This document shows, one piece after another, positions 1 through 10,057 of a DNA stretch of 64,000 nt. The position numbers and the translations under genes are program-made. The DNA is from Phycisphaerales bacterium (GTDB lineage: Bacteria; Planctomycetota; Phycisphaerae; UBA1845). The notes under the pieces are model-generated. The model was not told the DNA's origin, did not search any database, and saw only the letters and a list, made by a program, of their open reading frames with translations. Where the stretch lies: contig JADZBE010000007.1 of assembly GCA_020852275.1 (NCBI GenBank), forward strand, positions 186,001 to 250,000, written 5' to 3'. Numbering within the stretch: position 1 is the stretch's first letter; each line of letters starts with the position of its first letter.

Positions 1-1831
1 TGGCGCGGCGGCCGACGATCGGCGTGACCACGGGCGTTCCCGCGATGTTGAAGGTGACGGTTTCGCCGACGTGTGAATCATCGGTGAAGACGCACTTGGC
101 GATGACCTTCCCGCCGGACCGGCACGTCGCGGTGAACTTCTTGAGATCCTCGCAGCGGGTGTCGATGATCGGCAGCCCCATGTTGTGCTGCGAGAAGCCG
201 GCGTCGATCTGCGCATAGTGCGGCGAGCCGTTGTCGATGTTCCCGTCGTCGTCATCGAGAGTCGCCCAGTCCACGGCGATGCCCGGCTGGATGCCCGGCG
301 GGTGCAGCAGGATGCTGTTGAGCCACAGGTCGCGGGTGAGCGTCAGGCCGTCGAAGCCGTCCAGATTGAGCGCTTCGAGCGTATGCCACGTGCATCCGGA
401 GATCACCTCGCCGCAGAAATGCCCTTCGCCGCTGCACGGATACTGACGGTTCGCCGTGTCGCCGTTCCGCAGGCAGCCGGAGTTCTGCCCGAAGAAGTCC
501 TCGCCGACGCAGGGGTTGTTGCCCGTCAGCGCCGCCGCGCAGTCCGCCATGCCCTCGTGATAGTCCGGGTAGGCCGGCCAGGCGTTCGTATGGCCCTTCT
601 CAACGAGGTGGTGACCGTACTCATGCCACGCGACGGTCGAGTAGGCCATGTTCGGGCAGCCGCCGCCGGCGCGGTAGAAGTTGGTCGAAAGGTCGCCGCT
701 AATGTCATAAAACGCGTTGCACGTTCCCGAGATGTTCACCTTGGCCTTGCGCTTCTCGGTGATCGGATAGCCGCCGTTGATCGAGAGCATCAGCTCGTTG
801 ATCTCGTGCAGCTTGACCAGGGCGTTAACCTGCGCGGTGACGAACTCCGTCGGCGAGTTGTTGAGCGTGAAGTTGCCGGGACCCGGCGGAGTTACGGACT
901 GGCTGGCGGAAAGCTCGCCGCCGGTTCCCATGTTGTCCACGTCGATGACGCGCCCGTTGAGATCCACGGTGATGGTCACGGCGCTGTTGCCGGCATTGGA
1001 GACCGTGTAGTTTCCGCTGTCGTCAGTATAGGTCTGCGCGCCGTTGCTGCTGTTGGTGATGTGTGCGTCGCCGATGGCGCGCATCACCGGCGGGTTGATG
1101 CCTTCATCGGGCTTCAGTCCGGGCGTGGCCTTGCCCTGCACGTTGCCCGAGATGTCGGTGTGCAGCACACCGTCGTGGCGCGCGACGATGGAGCCATCCT
1201 GCGCGTCCACGTACACGAGCCAGTTCTCATAGTTGGCGACATCATCGTTGCTGGCGGTCATTTTCCAAGCCAACGTGGGCGCGCCGGTCAACGGGTAGAC
1301 GACGAGCTGCGGCTCACTGAAGAGGTTCAGGTGTGCATACTCCCCCTGCACGATGCGCGACGCGGCGACTTCATCGATGTTTGGATTCGTCGAGAACCCC
1401 TCCGGAATCGCACGGAGGTCGGCGTTGACCAGCACGACGCCGTTGTCGTCGGAGCGGACCAGCACCGCCACGCCCGACTCATCCACGCGGAGTCCATCGT
1501 GAAACTGATCGAAGGTGAAAACGGTGAACGCGCCGTTGCGCACGTCCTGCGCGCCGGTGTTGACCAGGTTCTCCACCTGCACGCCGAACAGGTCGGCGTA
1601 TTGGTCCACGAAGGCGTAGGCTGCGTCCTGAGCGGTCTGTCCGCCGGAGAACGCCCGACCCCACACCTGGATGACGCGCGCACCGGATTCGTCGTATCGA
1701 AGATGCGCCTGAGGCTGTTCGGATGCGAAGCGGGCGAGCGCCGCGCTCTGCGTCTCCGTTGATGCCCAGGCCGTGCTCGCCAGCGCGGCACTAGCCAGCA
1801 GAACCATCAGTCCTATTCTTCCTGCCCTCAT
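1..1831 (-). CDS. Secreted zinc metalloprotease (M36/M4-like), C-terminus cut by window edge
   Basis: The frame is open from an ATG at 1831 (GGGAGG nine bases upstream) to the window edge, 610 codons, so the C-terminus is missing. It starts with a signal peptide ending near ASTAWAS. Residues about 25-200 look like an FTP/PepSY propeptide, followed by a carboxypeptidase-regulatory-like segment (DISGNVQG). The catalytic HEYGH lies at 403-407, and the probable third zinc ligand is Glu426 in YHEGMAD, the fungalysin/thermolysin arrangement. A Cys-rich stretch follows. The last visible residues begin a domain (ATCRSGGKV, then GETVTFNIAG) that also ends two other secreted proteins here. Predicted role: extracellular proteolysis. 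Family level is secure; M36 versus M4 is not. Confidence 0.85.
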   Translation of the reverse strand, partial: MRAGRIGLMVLLASAALASTAWASTETQSAALARFASEQPQAHLRYDESGARVIQVWGRAFSGGQTAQDAAYAFVDQYADLFGVQVENLVNTGAQDVRNGAFTVFTFDQFHDGLRVDESGVAVLVRSDDNGVVLVNADLRAIPEGFSTNPNIDEVAASRIVQGEYAHLNLFSEPQLVVYPLTGAPTLAWKMTASNDDVANYENWLVYVDAQDGSIVARHDGVLHTDISGNVQGKATPGLKPDEGINPPVMRAIGDAHITNSSNGAQTYTDDSGNYTVSNAGNSAVTITVDLNGRVIDVDNMGTGGELSASQSVTPPGPGNFTLNNSPTEFVTAQVNALVKLHEINELMLSINGGYPITEKRKAKVNISGTCNAFYDISGDLSTNFYRAGGGCPNMAYSTVAWHEYGHHLVEKGHTNAWPAYPDYHEGMADCAAALTGNNPCVGEDFFGQNSGCLRNGDTANRQYPCSGEGHFCGEVISGCTWHTLEALNLDGFDGLTLTRDLWLNSILLHPPGIQPGIAVDWATLDDDDGNIDNGSPHYAQIDAGFSQHNMGLPIIDTRCEDLKKFTATCRSGGKVIAKCVFTDDSHVGETVTFNIAGTPVVTPIVGRRA

Positions 1832-2068
1832 CTCTCTATTCCTCCCTTGGTAAGTCTGCCGACCCCGGACCCGACGGTCCGGTATCCCCTGACCGGCTTA
1901 TGACATTGTAACCGATTGTGCGGAATTTGCAGCACGCCAGGCGAGGCTTTGCGGGTGAAGAGTGCGGTAAGTAATCCGCGCAGGGTGCCCCTCGCTGGCG
2001 CTTCGGGTGCTGAATGCCGCCGGATGGTCCTGAAAACCCGCGCCGATCCCCCGAGCCGTTCAACGGCG

Positions 2069-5000
2069 TCAGGCGTGCTGCAGGCCGTGGGGCTGCTCGG
2101 ATGGCGATTCGTCGTCCTGCTCCGGCGAGAAGCCATGGCGGAGCGTGTACTCGCTGAGGGTGCGCGGGCGGCAGAACTCGGCGAGATAGTCGCCGCTGCC
2201 CAACGCGTGCGGCGAGGCGCCGTGGCGCGAGTCGCCGGCCGGGTGGCGGTCCACTTCGCCGCCCACCGTCGGACGGTTGATGAACACCGCGTCGGCATCC
2301 AACTCGCGCGACGCCTGCTCGACGTGCGAGGGGCTGCGCGAGTACACGCCGACGACCTGCAGCGGCGCGGCACGGTGGGCGAGCGCGATCGCGGCCTCGA
2401 AGTCGTCCGTGCCGTAGAGCGTAACCACTGGACCCTTCACGCCATCCAGGTCCGAGACGAACGAATCCGCCTGCCCTTCGACGACCGCAAGGTCCGCGAA
2501 GTTCCCGCCCCCCCCACCCGGCGCGGGTTGACGAGCGCGCAGGCGACCCGCTTTCTCCGCGCGGTCGATCCGAGCCGTCAATTCCGCGAACGCCTGCGAT
2601 GTCATCACCGGCCCGACCTGCGTGGCGGGGTCCGAGGGGTCGCCGACGGTCCAACTGCGGACGGCCTCGCCGAGGCGCGACGTGAACGACTTGAGCAGCT
2701 CGCCGACGAGGATGACGTGCGAAGCGCCGTCGCGCCGCTGGCCCGCGAACGTCAGGGCGGATTGAAGCACGCCCGACAGCGCCGCGTCCACGTCCGCGTC
2801 GTCGTCCACGACAAGGACGCCGCCGGTGCGGCCTTCTGCGATGAAGCCGCGCGCGTGACGCTGCCCAGGGCGCACCTCTGCTGCGGCCGCGCGCAGCGCC
2901 GAGCAACGGCTGTGGGAACCCTGGCAGACCACGAGGCGCACATCCGAGTGCCGCGCAAGGTGCAGCGCGACGGATTCGTCGAGAATCGGCAGCAACCCCG
3001 TCGCGCCCGCGGGAACGCCCGCTTCGGTCAGCAGCTTCAGCAGCCTGGCCGCGAGGGGCGCCGTCTCAACCGGCGGGCACACGAGCACCGGGTTTCCGCA
3101 GACCAGCGCCGCGGAAACGGCGGCGGCAAAGGAACCCAGCGGCGATCCGCCGTCGGTGAACACCGCGCATAGACCGCGCGCCGCCGGTTGTTGGACATTC
3201 TCCTCGCCGGGAACGCCCCGACGCCGGAGGCGCCGCGCCCGCGTATGCATCTGCTCGGCGTGGAACCGCATGAAGTCCACGGCCTCAGCCACCTCCGCAT
3301 CCGCCTCGCGCCACGTCATTCCCGCGATGAGAACCAACTCGGCCGCGACGGCGAAACGCCGCTGCGCCAGAAGCTCCGCGGCGCGCTCCACGCGCCCGCA
3401 ACGGTCGCCCACGTCGGTCGATTTCCAGAACTCGAACCCGCGCGCCAGCGCGGCCGCGGCGAGATCCGCTTCAGCGATCGACGCGCAATGCACTTGGGCC
3501 CGCACGCGTTCGCTCTGCGCCGGGTTTCTGCACTCCCGCTTGTCCCGCGCCTCCAGCACGCGGCCCGCGACGATGAGCGTGCACACCTCCGGCTCCGCCG
3601 CAGCGGCGTGGGCGATGGCGGCGGCAAGGCGGGTTCGATTCTCCTCGACGGCGAAGCTTAACTTCGGGCAGTGACGAAACACGTGGACAGGCTCCAGGGG
3701 GGCGGACGCGGGATCGCAGTATCGAAGCTTAGGCAGCGGGCTGCTCGTGGGGCGGGCGGCGGCGGGATCGGCAAGGCGCCGCGCGTACATCGACCGCTCG
3801 GCGAAACCCTGCTTGAGAAACGAGTCGTTGGACGTGTTCTCCAGCAGGCGGCGGATCAGGTAGGCCATGCCCGGCAGCATGTCGCCATACGGAGAATACA
3901 CGCGGACGCAGCGCCCCATCTGCGCGACGGCGACCTTGAGCGGGTCGCCCATGCCGTACAGCATCTGCGCCTCGTAGCCGCTCACCGGGACGCCGAGGTG
4001 CTCCGCCCAGGCCATCACCGCGGCAATCGTGCGCACGTTGTGGCTGGCGAAGCACGGGCGGATGAGGTCGCGGTTCTGCAGCATGGTTCTCGCCATGCGC
4101 TCGTAGCACGCATCGGACTCCCACTTGCTCGTCCAGACGGGCGGCGTGGAGTGATTGCGCACCGCGGAGGCCACCTCGGAATCCCAGTACGCTCCCTTGA
4201 CGAGCCGGATGGCGAAGCGCGTGCCGCGGCGCCGGCCCCACTCAAGCAGGCGGGCCAGATCCTCCTCGCCCTGCTTGAGGTACGCCTGCACGACGATGCC
4301 GACGTCCGTGAAATCGCGGAACTCCGCCTCGCTCATCAGGGATTCGAACAGGTCGAGCGTGAGCAGCCGATGCTTGAACGACTCGATGTCGATGTTGACG
4401 AACGCGCCGCGCTCCCGGGCGCGGCGCAGGAGGGGCCTGAGGCGCGCGGCGACGCGATCCATGCCCGCCCGCGGCGCGATGGCGTCGAAGTGCGGGTCCA
4501 AACCGGTGAGCTTGACGGAGATGTTCAGCCGCGGCTGAGGACCGCAGTCCGTGTCGTCGAGCAGCGCCGCGCCGGGCCAGCGGGCGATTTCCGGCGAGAG
4601 CGCGTCGAGGCTGTCGAGGTACACGGCGGCGTAGGCGTCGGCGCGGGCGTCGCTGGTGGTGGATTCGCCGAGCACGTCGAGCGTAAACGCCATGCCGTCG
4701 CGGCGCAGGCGCTGCAGCGTTTGCAGAACGGTGACCTGATCATGACCGGTGATAAAGCGACCGGCCATCGCGCGGGCGCCGAGCCGGGCGCCGAAGCCGA
4801 TCAGTCCCGCCAGAGCCCCGCCCGATCTTGCCTGCCGCAGCGCCCAGCGAGCCGGCAGCGGCACGGGCGCATGGCGCGCCTCAATGTATTCGTGAAGGTG
4901 ACGGGCGATCTGCTCATCCGTCTTCAGCGACGGCAGGCAATCCACGAACTGAAACACGGCCGCCTTCAGCCGCGGGTCGCTGTCCACGATCCGCGTGGTC

Positions 5001-5125
5001 TGCTCCAGCCACCACTCGCGCTGGAACCACCGTGGACACGCCGAAGCGGCGCGCTCGAAGATTTCCTCGCCGAACTCGCGGATGCGGCGCTCGAGCGAGG
5101 CGTAGGTTGAATGACCCTTGTGCAT
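2069..5125 (-). CDS. putA: PutA-like proline dehydrogenase with a degenerate aldehyde dehydrogenase domain
   Basis: 1018 aa from the ATG at 5125; an upstream TTG at 5203 is in frame but adds 26 residues unlike the family. The N-terminal half is a complete FAD proline dehydrogenase barrel: ISVKLTGL, RLVKGAYWDSE, TSKWESDACYE, FASHNVRTIA and the tail VRVYSPYGD...RRLLENTSNDSF. The C-terminal half is colinear with P5C dehydrogenase up to the usual end (INRPTVGG...LRHGFSPE). Its active site is altered: the GQRCSA cysteine is Arg798 (AGQRRDG), and the oxyanion Asn of WNFP is Gly660 (DGGSP). Expected chemistry is proline to P5C; oxidation of P5C to glutamate by this chain is doubtful. It could be described as a PutA with a pseudo-ALDH module. 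Confidence 0.9.
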   Translation of the reverse strand: MHKGHSTYASLERRIREFGEEIFERAASACPRWFQREWWLEQTTRIVDSDPRLKAAVFQFVDCLPSLKTDEQIARHLHEYIEARHAPVPLPARWALRQARSGGALAGLIGFGARLGARAMAGRFITGHDQVTVLQTLQRLRRDGMAFTLDVLGESTTSDARADAYAAVYLDSLDALSPEIARWPGAALLDDTDCGPQPRLNISVKLTGLDPHFDAIAPRAGMDRVAARLRPLLRRARERGAFVNIDIESFKHRLLTLDLFESLMSEAEFRDFTDVGIVVQAYLKQGEEDLARLLEWGRRRGTRFAIRLVKGAYWDSEVASAVRNHSTPPVWTSKWESDACYERMARTMLQNRDLIRPCFASHNVRTIAAVMAWAEHLGVPVSGYEAQMLYGMGDPLKVAVAQMGRCVRVYSPYGDMLPGMAYLIRRLLENTSNDSFLKQGFAERSMYARRLADPAAARPTSSPLPKLRYCDPASAPLEPVHVFRHCPKLSFAVEENRTRLAAAIAHAAAAEPEVCTLIVAGRVLEARDKRECRNPAQSERVRAQVHCASIAEADLAAAALARGFEFWKSTDVGDRCGRVERAAELLAQRRFAVAAELVLIAGMTWREADAEVAEAVDFMRFHAEQMHTRARRLRRRGVPGEENVQQPAARGLCAVFTDGGSPLGSFAAAVSAALVCGNPVLVCPPVETAPLAARLLKLLTEAGVPAGATGLLPILDESVALHLARHSDVRLVVCQGSHSRCSALRAAAAEVRPGQRHARGFIAEGRTGGVLVVDDDADVDAALSGVLQSALTFAGQRRDGASHVILVGELLKSFTSRLGEAVRSWTVGDPSDPATQVGPVMTSQAFAELTARIDRAEKAGRLRARQPAPGGGGGNFADLAVVEGQADSFVSDLDGVKGPVVTLYGTDDFEAAIALAHRAAPLQVVGVYSRSPSHVEQASRELDADAVFINRPTVGGEVDRHPAGDSRHGASPHALGSGDYLAEFCRPRTLSEYTLRHGFSPEQDDESPSEQPHGLQHA

Positions 5126-5306
5126 GAATGAAGCCGGTTCCTGGCTCGCCGATCGTCCCCTTCCGCCGGCGGCGTTCCGACGAATCCTCCCTGCACAGTG
5201 CAAATCACGTGCCAGTTAGATACTCCAGCGTGGCCTGCCAGCTTAGCGATTTTGCAACGGCGCATCCACCACCGCCGCGGAGCCGCGGCTACTGTGCCAC
5301 CGCCTC

Positions 5307-8300
5307 CTATCCGCCGGGAGCAAGGCTTTGAATGGACCTCGGCGCGAGGAAGACGAGGTGGCAGGCGCGCGCGGGGCGCTTCCAGAGCCTTGACATGGCG
5401 CGGGCGTAGAGGCGGACCTGCGGACGGTAGTGCGCCGCTCGCTCCGCCAGTTGCGACGGGGCGACGGCATCGGTCTTGTAGTCCACGATCTCGATGCGAT
5501 CAGTCTCGACGATCACGCCGTCCACGATGCCGCGGACAAGCATGTAGTCGTCATCCGCGATCGAGCCGGCAGAACGATCGAACTGTTCGGGCGGCTCAGC
5601 GGCGATGTACGGGAACTCGCGGTGGAACGCCGGCCCGGCGGTGGCGATGCGCTGCGCCAGCGGGGTGCTGAGGAACCAGTCGATGGCCGCGCCGTCGATC
5701 AGCTCAGCGTCGGTCTGCTCGACAACGCCCGCATCGAGCAGGCGCTGGAACTCACCGGCCCATCCGTGCGCGACGGCGGCGGGAAAGTTCAGGTGCTGGA
5801 GCAGGCGATGCGTGACGATGCCTCGGCGGCGCGCGGCCGTGGGATCAGCGGAGGGTTCAGTCCGTGGCCGCCTCGGCGGCTCACCCGCCGTGGAGTGTGG
5901 GCGCGGCGACTCGTCCGCATCGGCAAGCGGATCGAACGCGCCCTTGAACTCGCTGGCGGAAACGACGGCGCGAACGGTGGACAGCGGCATCGCGGGATAG
6001 ATCCAGGCGAGGCGCGTCAGCACGCTGTTCGCCTCCGCGTCCGTGGAGTCCACCGGTTCCGTCGGGGGAAGCGCCGCCACTTTCGCCGCCGCCTCGCGCA
6101 GTGGATCGCCCGCCTCATCCCGGCGGTAACGCTCCAAGCGCCATGCGGCCATCTGCCCTGCATCCCATGCGCGAACGACTGCCAGCGATCCCTCCGAGCC
6201 CGCGGAGGCAGCTTTCCACTCCTCGTCAGTGGATGTCCATGCCACGCGGCCCGCCTCCTGCTGCGACAACACCGCAAGCACCCAGTCCAACGGGTCGCTG
6301 GCTCCGCGCAGGGAGGCGGCGGAAGAGGAGAGTCCCCCGGTTCGCGCTTCCTCAAGGCGCGCAGGGATGTCCTTGCATGGTGGAGAGGCCGTGAGAATGA
6401 GCCGCTCGCGCGCCCGCGTCAGCGCGACATAGAGGACGCGCAGCTCCTCCTCACGCGTGGTGCGCTCGATTTCATCCTGCACGAGCTGATGCGCCGCGGT
6501 CGGGTACTCAATCATCGCCGCCGGATCGACGACGCGCAGACCCAGCCCGGTCTCGCGCCCGAAGATCAGCCGCCCTTTCGCGTCGTCGAGGTTGAGTTTC
6601 GTCGCCAGCCCCGCGACGAACACGACAGGGAACTCCAGCCCCTTGCTGCGGTGAATGGTCATGATGCGCACGACGTCTTCGCCCTCGCCCTGCGGCGATG
6701 CGGCGTCGGGCTGCTGGGATTCTTCTTCCAGCGAGTGGATGAAGGCCAGGAATCGGTGCAGCCCCTGCTGGCGAAAGGTGGCGAACTTGCGCGCGTATTC
6801 GTGGAGTCGAAGCAGGTTCGCGCGTCGCGTCGCTCCGTCGGGAGCGGCGGAAGCCTCGGCCAGATAGCCCGTGGATTCGTAGAGTTCCCACACAACCTCG
6901 GCGAGCGGGCGGCGGCGCACGGCCTGCCGCCAGGCGTCGATCCGTTGGAATACGCGTGCGACGCGATCGCGCAGACCCGCGTCCATTCCGCCCGTGGCGT
7001 ACTCCATCACGGCGCGGTGGAACGGGACCGCCCGAGCGTGCATGCGCAGGGTCGCAAGGTCGTCCACGCTGAAAGGATCCGCGAAGATGCCCGTCCGCAG
7101 CACCGACGCCAGCGGAATGTCCTGCTGAGGATTGTCCAGCACGCGCAGCGCGGCGAGCACTTCGCGCACCTCGCGGGCATCGAGGAAGCCGCCGCCCGCG
7201 TCGGCGCGAACGGGGACGCCCATGGCCTTGATCACGCGCTCGATCGCGGGCGCGTTGCCCTTCGCCGCGCGCAGCAGAATGGCAAAGTCGCGGAACGAGG
7301 CCGGCTGACCTTCAATTCGCAGATTCGCGTCGCCGCGCAGCTCGCAAATGCGCCGACCGATCAGATACGCCTCGCGCTCGATCGGCGACCAGCGACTGGG
7401 ATCGTCCACATCCGAAGAGGACGGCGCCGCGTCGTCGGCGTCATCGCTTTCCTGCGTATCCGCGGCAGCGCCGCGCTCCAGAAGGTGCAGCTCGACGGGC
7501 GCGTGCGACGCCCCGGCGGACTCGTCCCGGCCGTGGCGCAGCACCGCGGCCTCGTCATACACGACGGGCGAGAGAGGCGGCGTCATCAGCTTCTCAAAGA
7601 GCGCGTTGACGAAATCGAGGACGCATGGGGCACTGCGGTAGTTCTGGGAAAGCGGGATCACCTCGCCGCCCGCGTCCGCGTCGTGCGCCTCCGCGTCGCG
7701 CTGGGCCGCGCCGCGCGCGAGCCGCTGCTGTCGCTCGATGAACAACGCCGGCTCCGCGAGGCGGAAGCGGTAGATGCTCTGCTTGACGTCGCCGACGACG
7801 AAGAGGTTGTCGGGCTCGGCGGGATCCGGCTCACGGCTGAGGCGTTCGATGATGGCGGCCTGGATCGGGCTGATGTCCTGGAACTCATCGACGAGGACGT
7901 GGTGGAAGCGGCGGCGCAGGGCGGCGGCGACGGCGGGAGTTCCCGCCCCGCCGTGGACCGAGGGATCCACGAGCAGCTCGTAGGCGAGCCTCTCCAGATC
8001 GGCGAAGTCCAGCACGTCCACACGGCGCTTGCGATCGTGATACGCGCGGCGGAACGCGCCGACAAGATCGAGCAACGTCGCCGCATACGGGGCGACGCGC
8101 TGCATTCCTTCAAGGATTTCCGCGGGAGAAAACAGGCCGTAATGTGCCTGGAGCCGCTCGTCGAACAGTGTCTTCTTCAGGGCATCGAAGCGATCCAGCG
8201 CCGCATTAAGGTGCAGATCCGCCGAGTCCGGATCCTTGTTCTTTCGTCGCACGCCGCGGGGCTTGTCGAACGAGTACGCCTGAACCGACGACTGCACCTC

Positions 8301-9179
8301 GCCGAAACCCTGGATAAGAGCTTCAACACGCGACGGATCGCCCGGCTCAGCATCCGTCCGGGCGAGGTTCTCGCGCCACTGCCGAAACGAGTCCGCGTGT
8401 GCTCGAACGCAGTCAGCCAGCGCGGTCAGGCGCGGATCGCCTGATCCCAGCGACGCGCCGAATGCCTCAAGCTCCGCAAACTGCTCCGCCAATTCCGTGG
8501 CGAAGCCGTGGATGGTTTGCAGCAGCACGGACACTCCGCCATCCGCCCACCGCGCCGCCGCACCGTCCATCCACGCCTGCGGATCCGGCAGGCTTTCGAG
8601 AAAAGCCGCCACGCGGAGGACGAAATCCGCGATGCCCCGGTCGCCGCCCAGCCCGTAGTCGTCCACGCATCGCACGAAGCGACGACCGAAGTCGTGTTCG
8701 TTCGACTGCGGATCGCGCGCCGCCTCATACAGCCGGTCAAACAGCGAGCTTAGCACATCGCCGCGAAGCAGGACGGCCTCCTGACCGTCGAGGATCGCCG
8801 CGGAGGGGTCGATGCCCGCCTCGGTAAAGTGGCGGCGCACGATCGTGTTGCAGAAGGAGTGGATCGTCGAGATGGATGCGAGGTCGGCCCATGCAACCTG
8901 GCGGCGGAGTCGAGCGTCGCCCGGCGCTGATTCCAGTCGCCGGCGCAGCTCGCCCACGATGCGCCCGCGCATTTCCGCCGCGGCCGCTTCGGTGAACGTC
9001 AGGACGAGTAGTTCGTCAATGTCGCAGCGAAACGGCGGCGGCGCGTCGCAAACCAGGTGGACGCACCGGCGCGCGAGCACCTCCGTCTTGCCCGACCCGG
9101 CCGCGGCGGAGACGAGCAGACTTTGCCCCACGGTGTGGATGGCGCGCTGCTGCTGCAGGGTGGGAGTGAACTCGCCCAT
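5307..9179 (-). CDS. addA: ATP-dependent helicase/nuclease, AddA type
   Basis: 1290 aa, close to the usual AddA length. Helicase motifs of the UvrD/Rep superfamily are in order: Walker A AAAGSGKTEV near residue 30, DEFQDISP (motif II), SQNYRSAP (motif IV), IMTIHRSKGLEFPVV (motif V) and ALTRARERL (motif VI). The C-terminus carries a RecB-type nuclease core, RGIVDGVI followed by IEIVDYKTD. It would process double-strand breaks with an AddB partner. No addB lies next to it on either side, which is unusual because addB normally precedes addA. The ATG at 9179 opens straight into the conserved N-terminus (FTPTLQQQRAI). Upstream is a repeat-rich gap. Confidence 0.9.
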   Translation of the reverse strand: MGEFTPTLQQQRAIHTVGQSLLVSAAAGSGKTEVLARRCVHLVCDAPPPFRCDIDELLVLTFTEAAAAEMRGRIVGELRRRLESAPGDARLRRQVAWADLASISTIHSFCNTIVRRHFTEAGIDPSAAILDGQEAVLLRGDVLSSLFDRLYEAARDPQSNEHDFGRRFVRCVDDYGLGGDRGIADFVLRVAAFLESLPDPQAWMDGAAARWADGGVSVLLQTIHGFATELAEQFAELEAFGASLGSGDPRLTALADCVRAHADSFRQWRENLARTDAEPGDPSRVEALIQGFGEVQSSVQAYSFDKPRGVRRKNKDPDSADLHLNAALDRFDALKKTLFDERLQAHYGLFSPAEILEGMQRVAPYAATLLDLVGAFRRAYHDRKRRVDVLDFADLERLAYELLVDPSVHGGAGTPAVAAALRRRFHHVLVDEFQDISPIQAAIIERLSREPDPAEPDNLFVVGDVKQSIYRFRLAEPALFIERQQRLARGAAQRDAEAHDADAGGEVIPLSQNYRSAPCVLDFVNALFEKLMTPPLSPVVYDEAAVLRHGRDESAGASHAPVELHLLERGAAADTQESDDADDAAPSSSDVDDPSRWSPIEREAYLIGRRICELRGDANLRIEGQPASFRDFAILLRAAKGNAPAIERVIKAMGVPVRADAGGGFLDAREVREVLAALRVLDNPQQDIPLASVLRTGIFADPFSVDDLATLRMHARAVPFHRAVMEYATGGMDAGLRDRVARVFQRIDAWRQAVRRRPLAEVVWELYESTGYLAEASAAPDGATRRANLLRLHEYARKFATFRQQGLHRFLAFIHSLEEESQQPDAASPQGEGEDVVRIMTIHRSKGLEFPVVFVAGLATKLNLDDAKGRLIFGRETGLGLRVVDPAAMIEYPTAAHQLVQDEIERTTREEELRVLYVALTRARERLILTASPPCKDIPARLEEARTGGLSSSAASLRGASDPLDWVLAVLSQQEAGRVAWTSTDEEWKAASAGSEGSLAVVRAWDAGQMAAWRLERYRRDEAGDPLREAAAKVAALPPTEPVDSTDAEANSVLTRLAWIYPAMPLSTVRAVVSASEFKGAFDPLADADESPRPHSTAGEPPRRPRTEPSADPTAARRRGIVTHRLLQHLNFPAAVAHGWAGEFQRLLDAGVVEQTDAELIDGAAIDWFLSTPLAQRIATAGPAFHREFPYIAAEPPEQFDRSAGSIADDDYMLVRGIVDGVIVETDRIEIVDYKTDAVAPSQLAERAAHYRPQVRLYARAMSRLWKRPARACHLVFLAPRSIQSLAPGG

Positions 9180-9484
9180 GCCGAATCCCCAGCCTGGTCT
9201 TCGAATGCGCGGCGCCGCCGAGCAGGCCTTGGTGAAGGGCGGCGCTTGTCATTCCCGCGAAGGCGGGAATCCCGACTCCTCATTCCCGCGGAGGCGGGAA
9301 TCCAGCCTCCTCATTCCTGCGGAGGCGGGAATCCAGCCTGTGGCTTGCGAGACGGCACGAATCCAACGGTTTTTTCCCGGCGAGCTGGACCCCCGCCTGC
9401 GCGGGGTTGACGGGTGCGTTGCCACGCCGCCGGTTTGCCTTCATGCCTCGCTGCCTCTTTGCCTCGCTGCCTTGTTGCCTCTCC
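9180..9484. repeat. Intergenic palindromic repeats and short tandem repeats
   Basis: No gene is seen in this gap. Three near-identical 20-bp palindromes of the form ATTCCCGCG-A/G-GGCGGGAAT lie at 9251-9270, 9282-9301 and 9313-9332, spaced 31 bp apart. A decayed copy is near 9388-9410. From about 9434 to 9482 there is a run of TGCCT-containing units of 7-8 bp. The same palindrome recurs at 20564-20588, 20677-20706 and 49227-49320. The promoter of addA must lie here but I cannot place it. Confidence 0.8.
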
Positions 9485-10057
9485 TTACTTACGCCGACTC
9501 GTGCCCTTCATTTCCATCATCTTCTTGAGCTTCCAACTGTCCCACTCGATGTGCGACCACTCCATCGTGTTTTTGTCGATCATGCGGGCCGTGCCTTCGA
9601 TGACGGAAGTCTTGCCGCCCATGTTGCCTTGACCCTTGAAGTGCCACGTGTCGGTCTTTTCGTCGTGCGTCGCCCAGCCGGTGTTGGTGGAGCCGAAGCT
9701 GTCGAACCAGTAAATGCGGTACCTGCCGCTGCCCGAGTCGTAGCTCCACACGCCGATGCCCTTGAACGGGCTTTCACCTTCCATGGAGGCCTCGAAACGC
9801 TCGAACAGCACGCGATTGTCGCAATCCCACGAAACCGTGTTGGTGCCCTTGTGCTGCATGACCTCATCCGAGCCGGCCATGCGCATTTCACCCGTGCTCT
9901 CCCACGTACCCACAAAGACATTGAGCTTGTCCAACTCCGCCGGGCGCGGCGGCGGCTGCATCATGTCCTCCATGCTTGCGGCCTTCTGTTGGCAACCGGT
10001 GATGGCGGAGACCGCCACGAACGCCGACGCGCACATAGCTTGCTTCCATCCACGCAT
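9485..10057 (-). CDS. DUF1579-like lipoprotein
   Basis: 190 aa from the ATG at 10057, which has AGGAG about ten bases upstream; 41 in-frame codons further upstream do not look coding. The N-terminus is a lipoprotein signal ending in the lipobox AITGC, so the protein should be anchored to a membrane facing the periplasm. The rest resembles the DUF1579 beta-barrel family: LNVFVGTWES near the start, alternating beta strands rich in Trp and Tyr (YRIYWFDSFG), and a basic tail. Function is unknown. It is transcribed alone. Confidence 0.8.
   Translation of the reverse strand: MRGWKQAMCASAFVAVSAITGCQQKAASMEDMMQPPPRPAELDKLNVFVGTWESTGEMRMAGSDEVMQHKGTNTVSWDCDNRVLFERFEASMEGESPFKGIGVWSYDSGSGRYRIYWFDSFGSTNTGWATHDEKTDTWHFKGQGNMGGKTSVIEGTARMIDKNTMEWSHIEWDSWKLKKMMEMKGTSRRK

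Noticed and set aside
185..1762. 525-aa plus-strand open frame
   Set aside because: It is antisense to the metalloprotease, shows Arg/Val/Asp-rich shadow composition and no domain; the minus frame has a signal peptide and HEYGH.
5430..8444. 1004-aa plus-strand open frame
   Set aside because: It is antisense to addA, whose helicase and nuclease motifs are complete; the plus frame is a GC-rich shadow.
9251..9332. Regularly spaced 20-bp repeats resembling a CRISPR array
   Set aside because: Only three copies, each a palindrome, with 11-bp spacers that are themselves similar, and no cas gene. They belong to the dispersed palindrome family.
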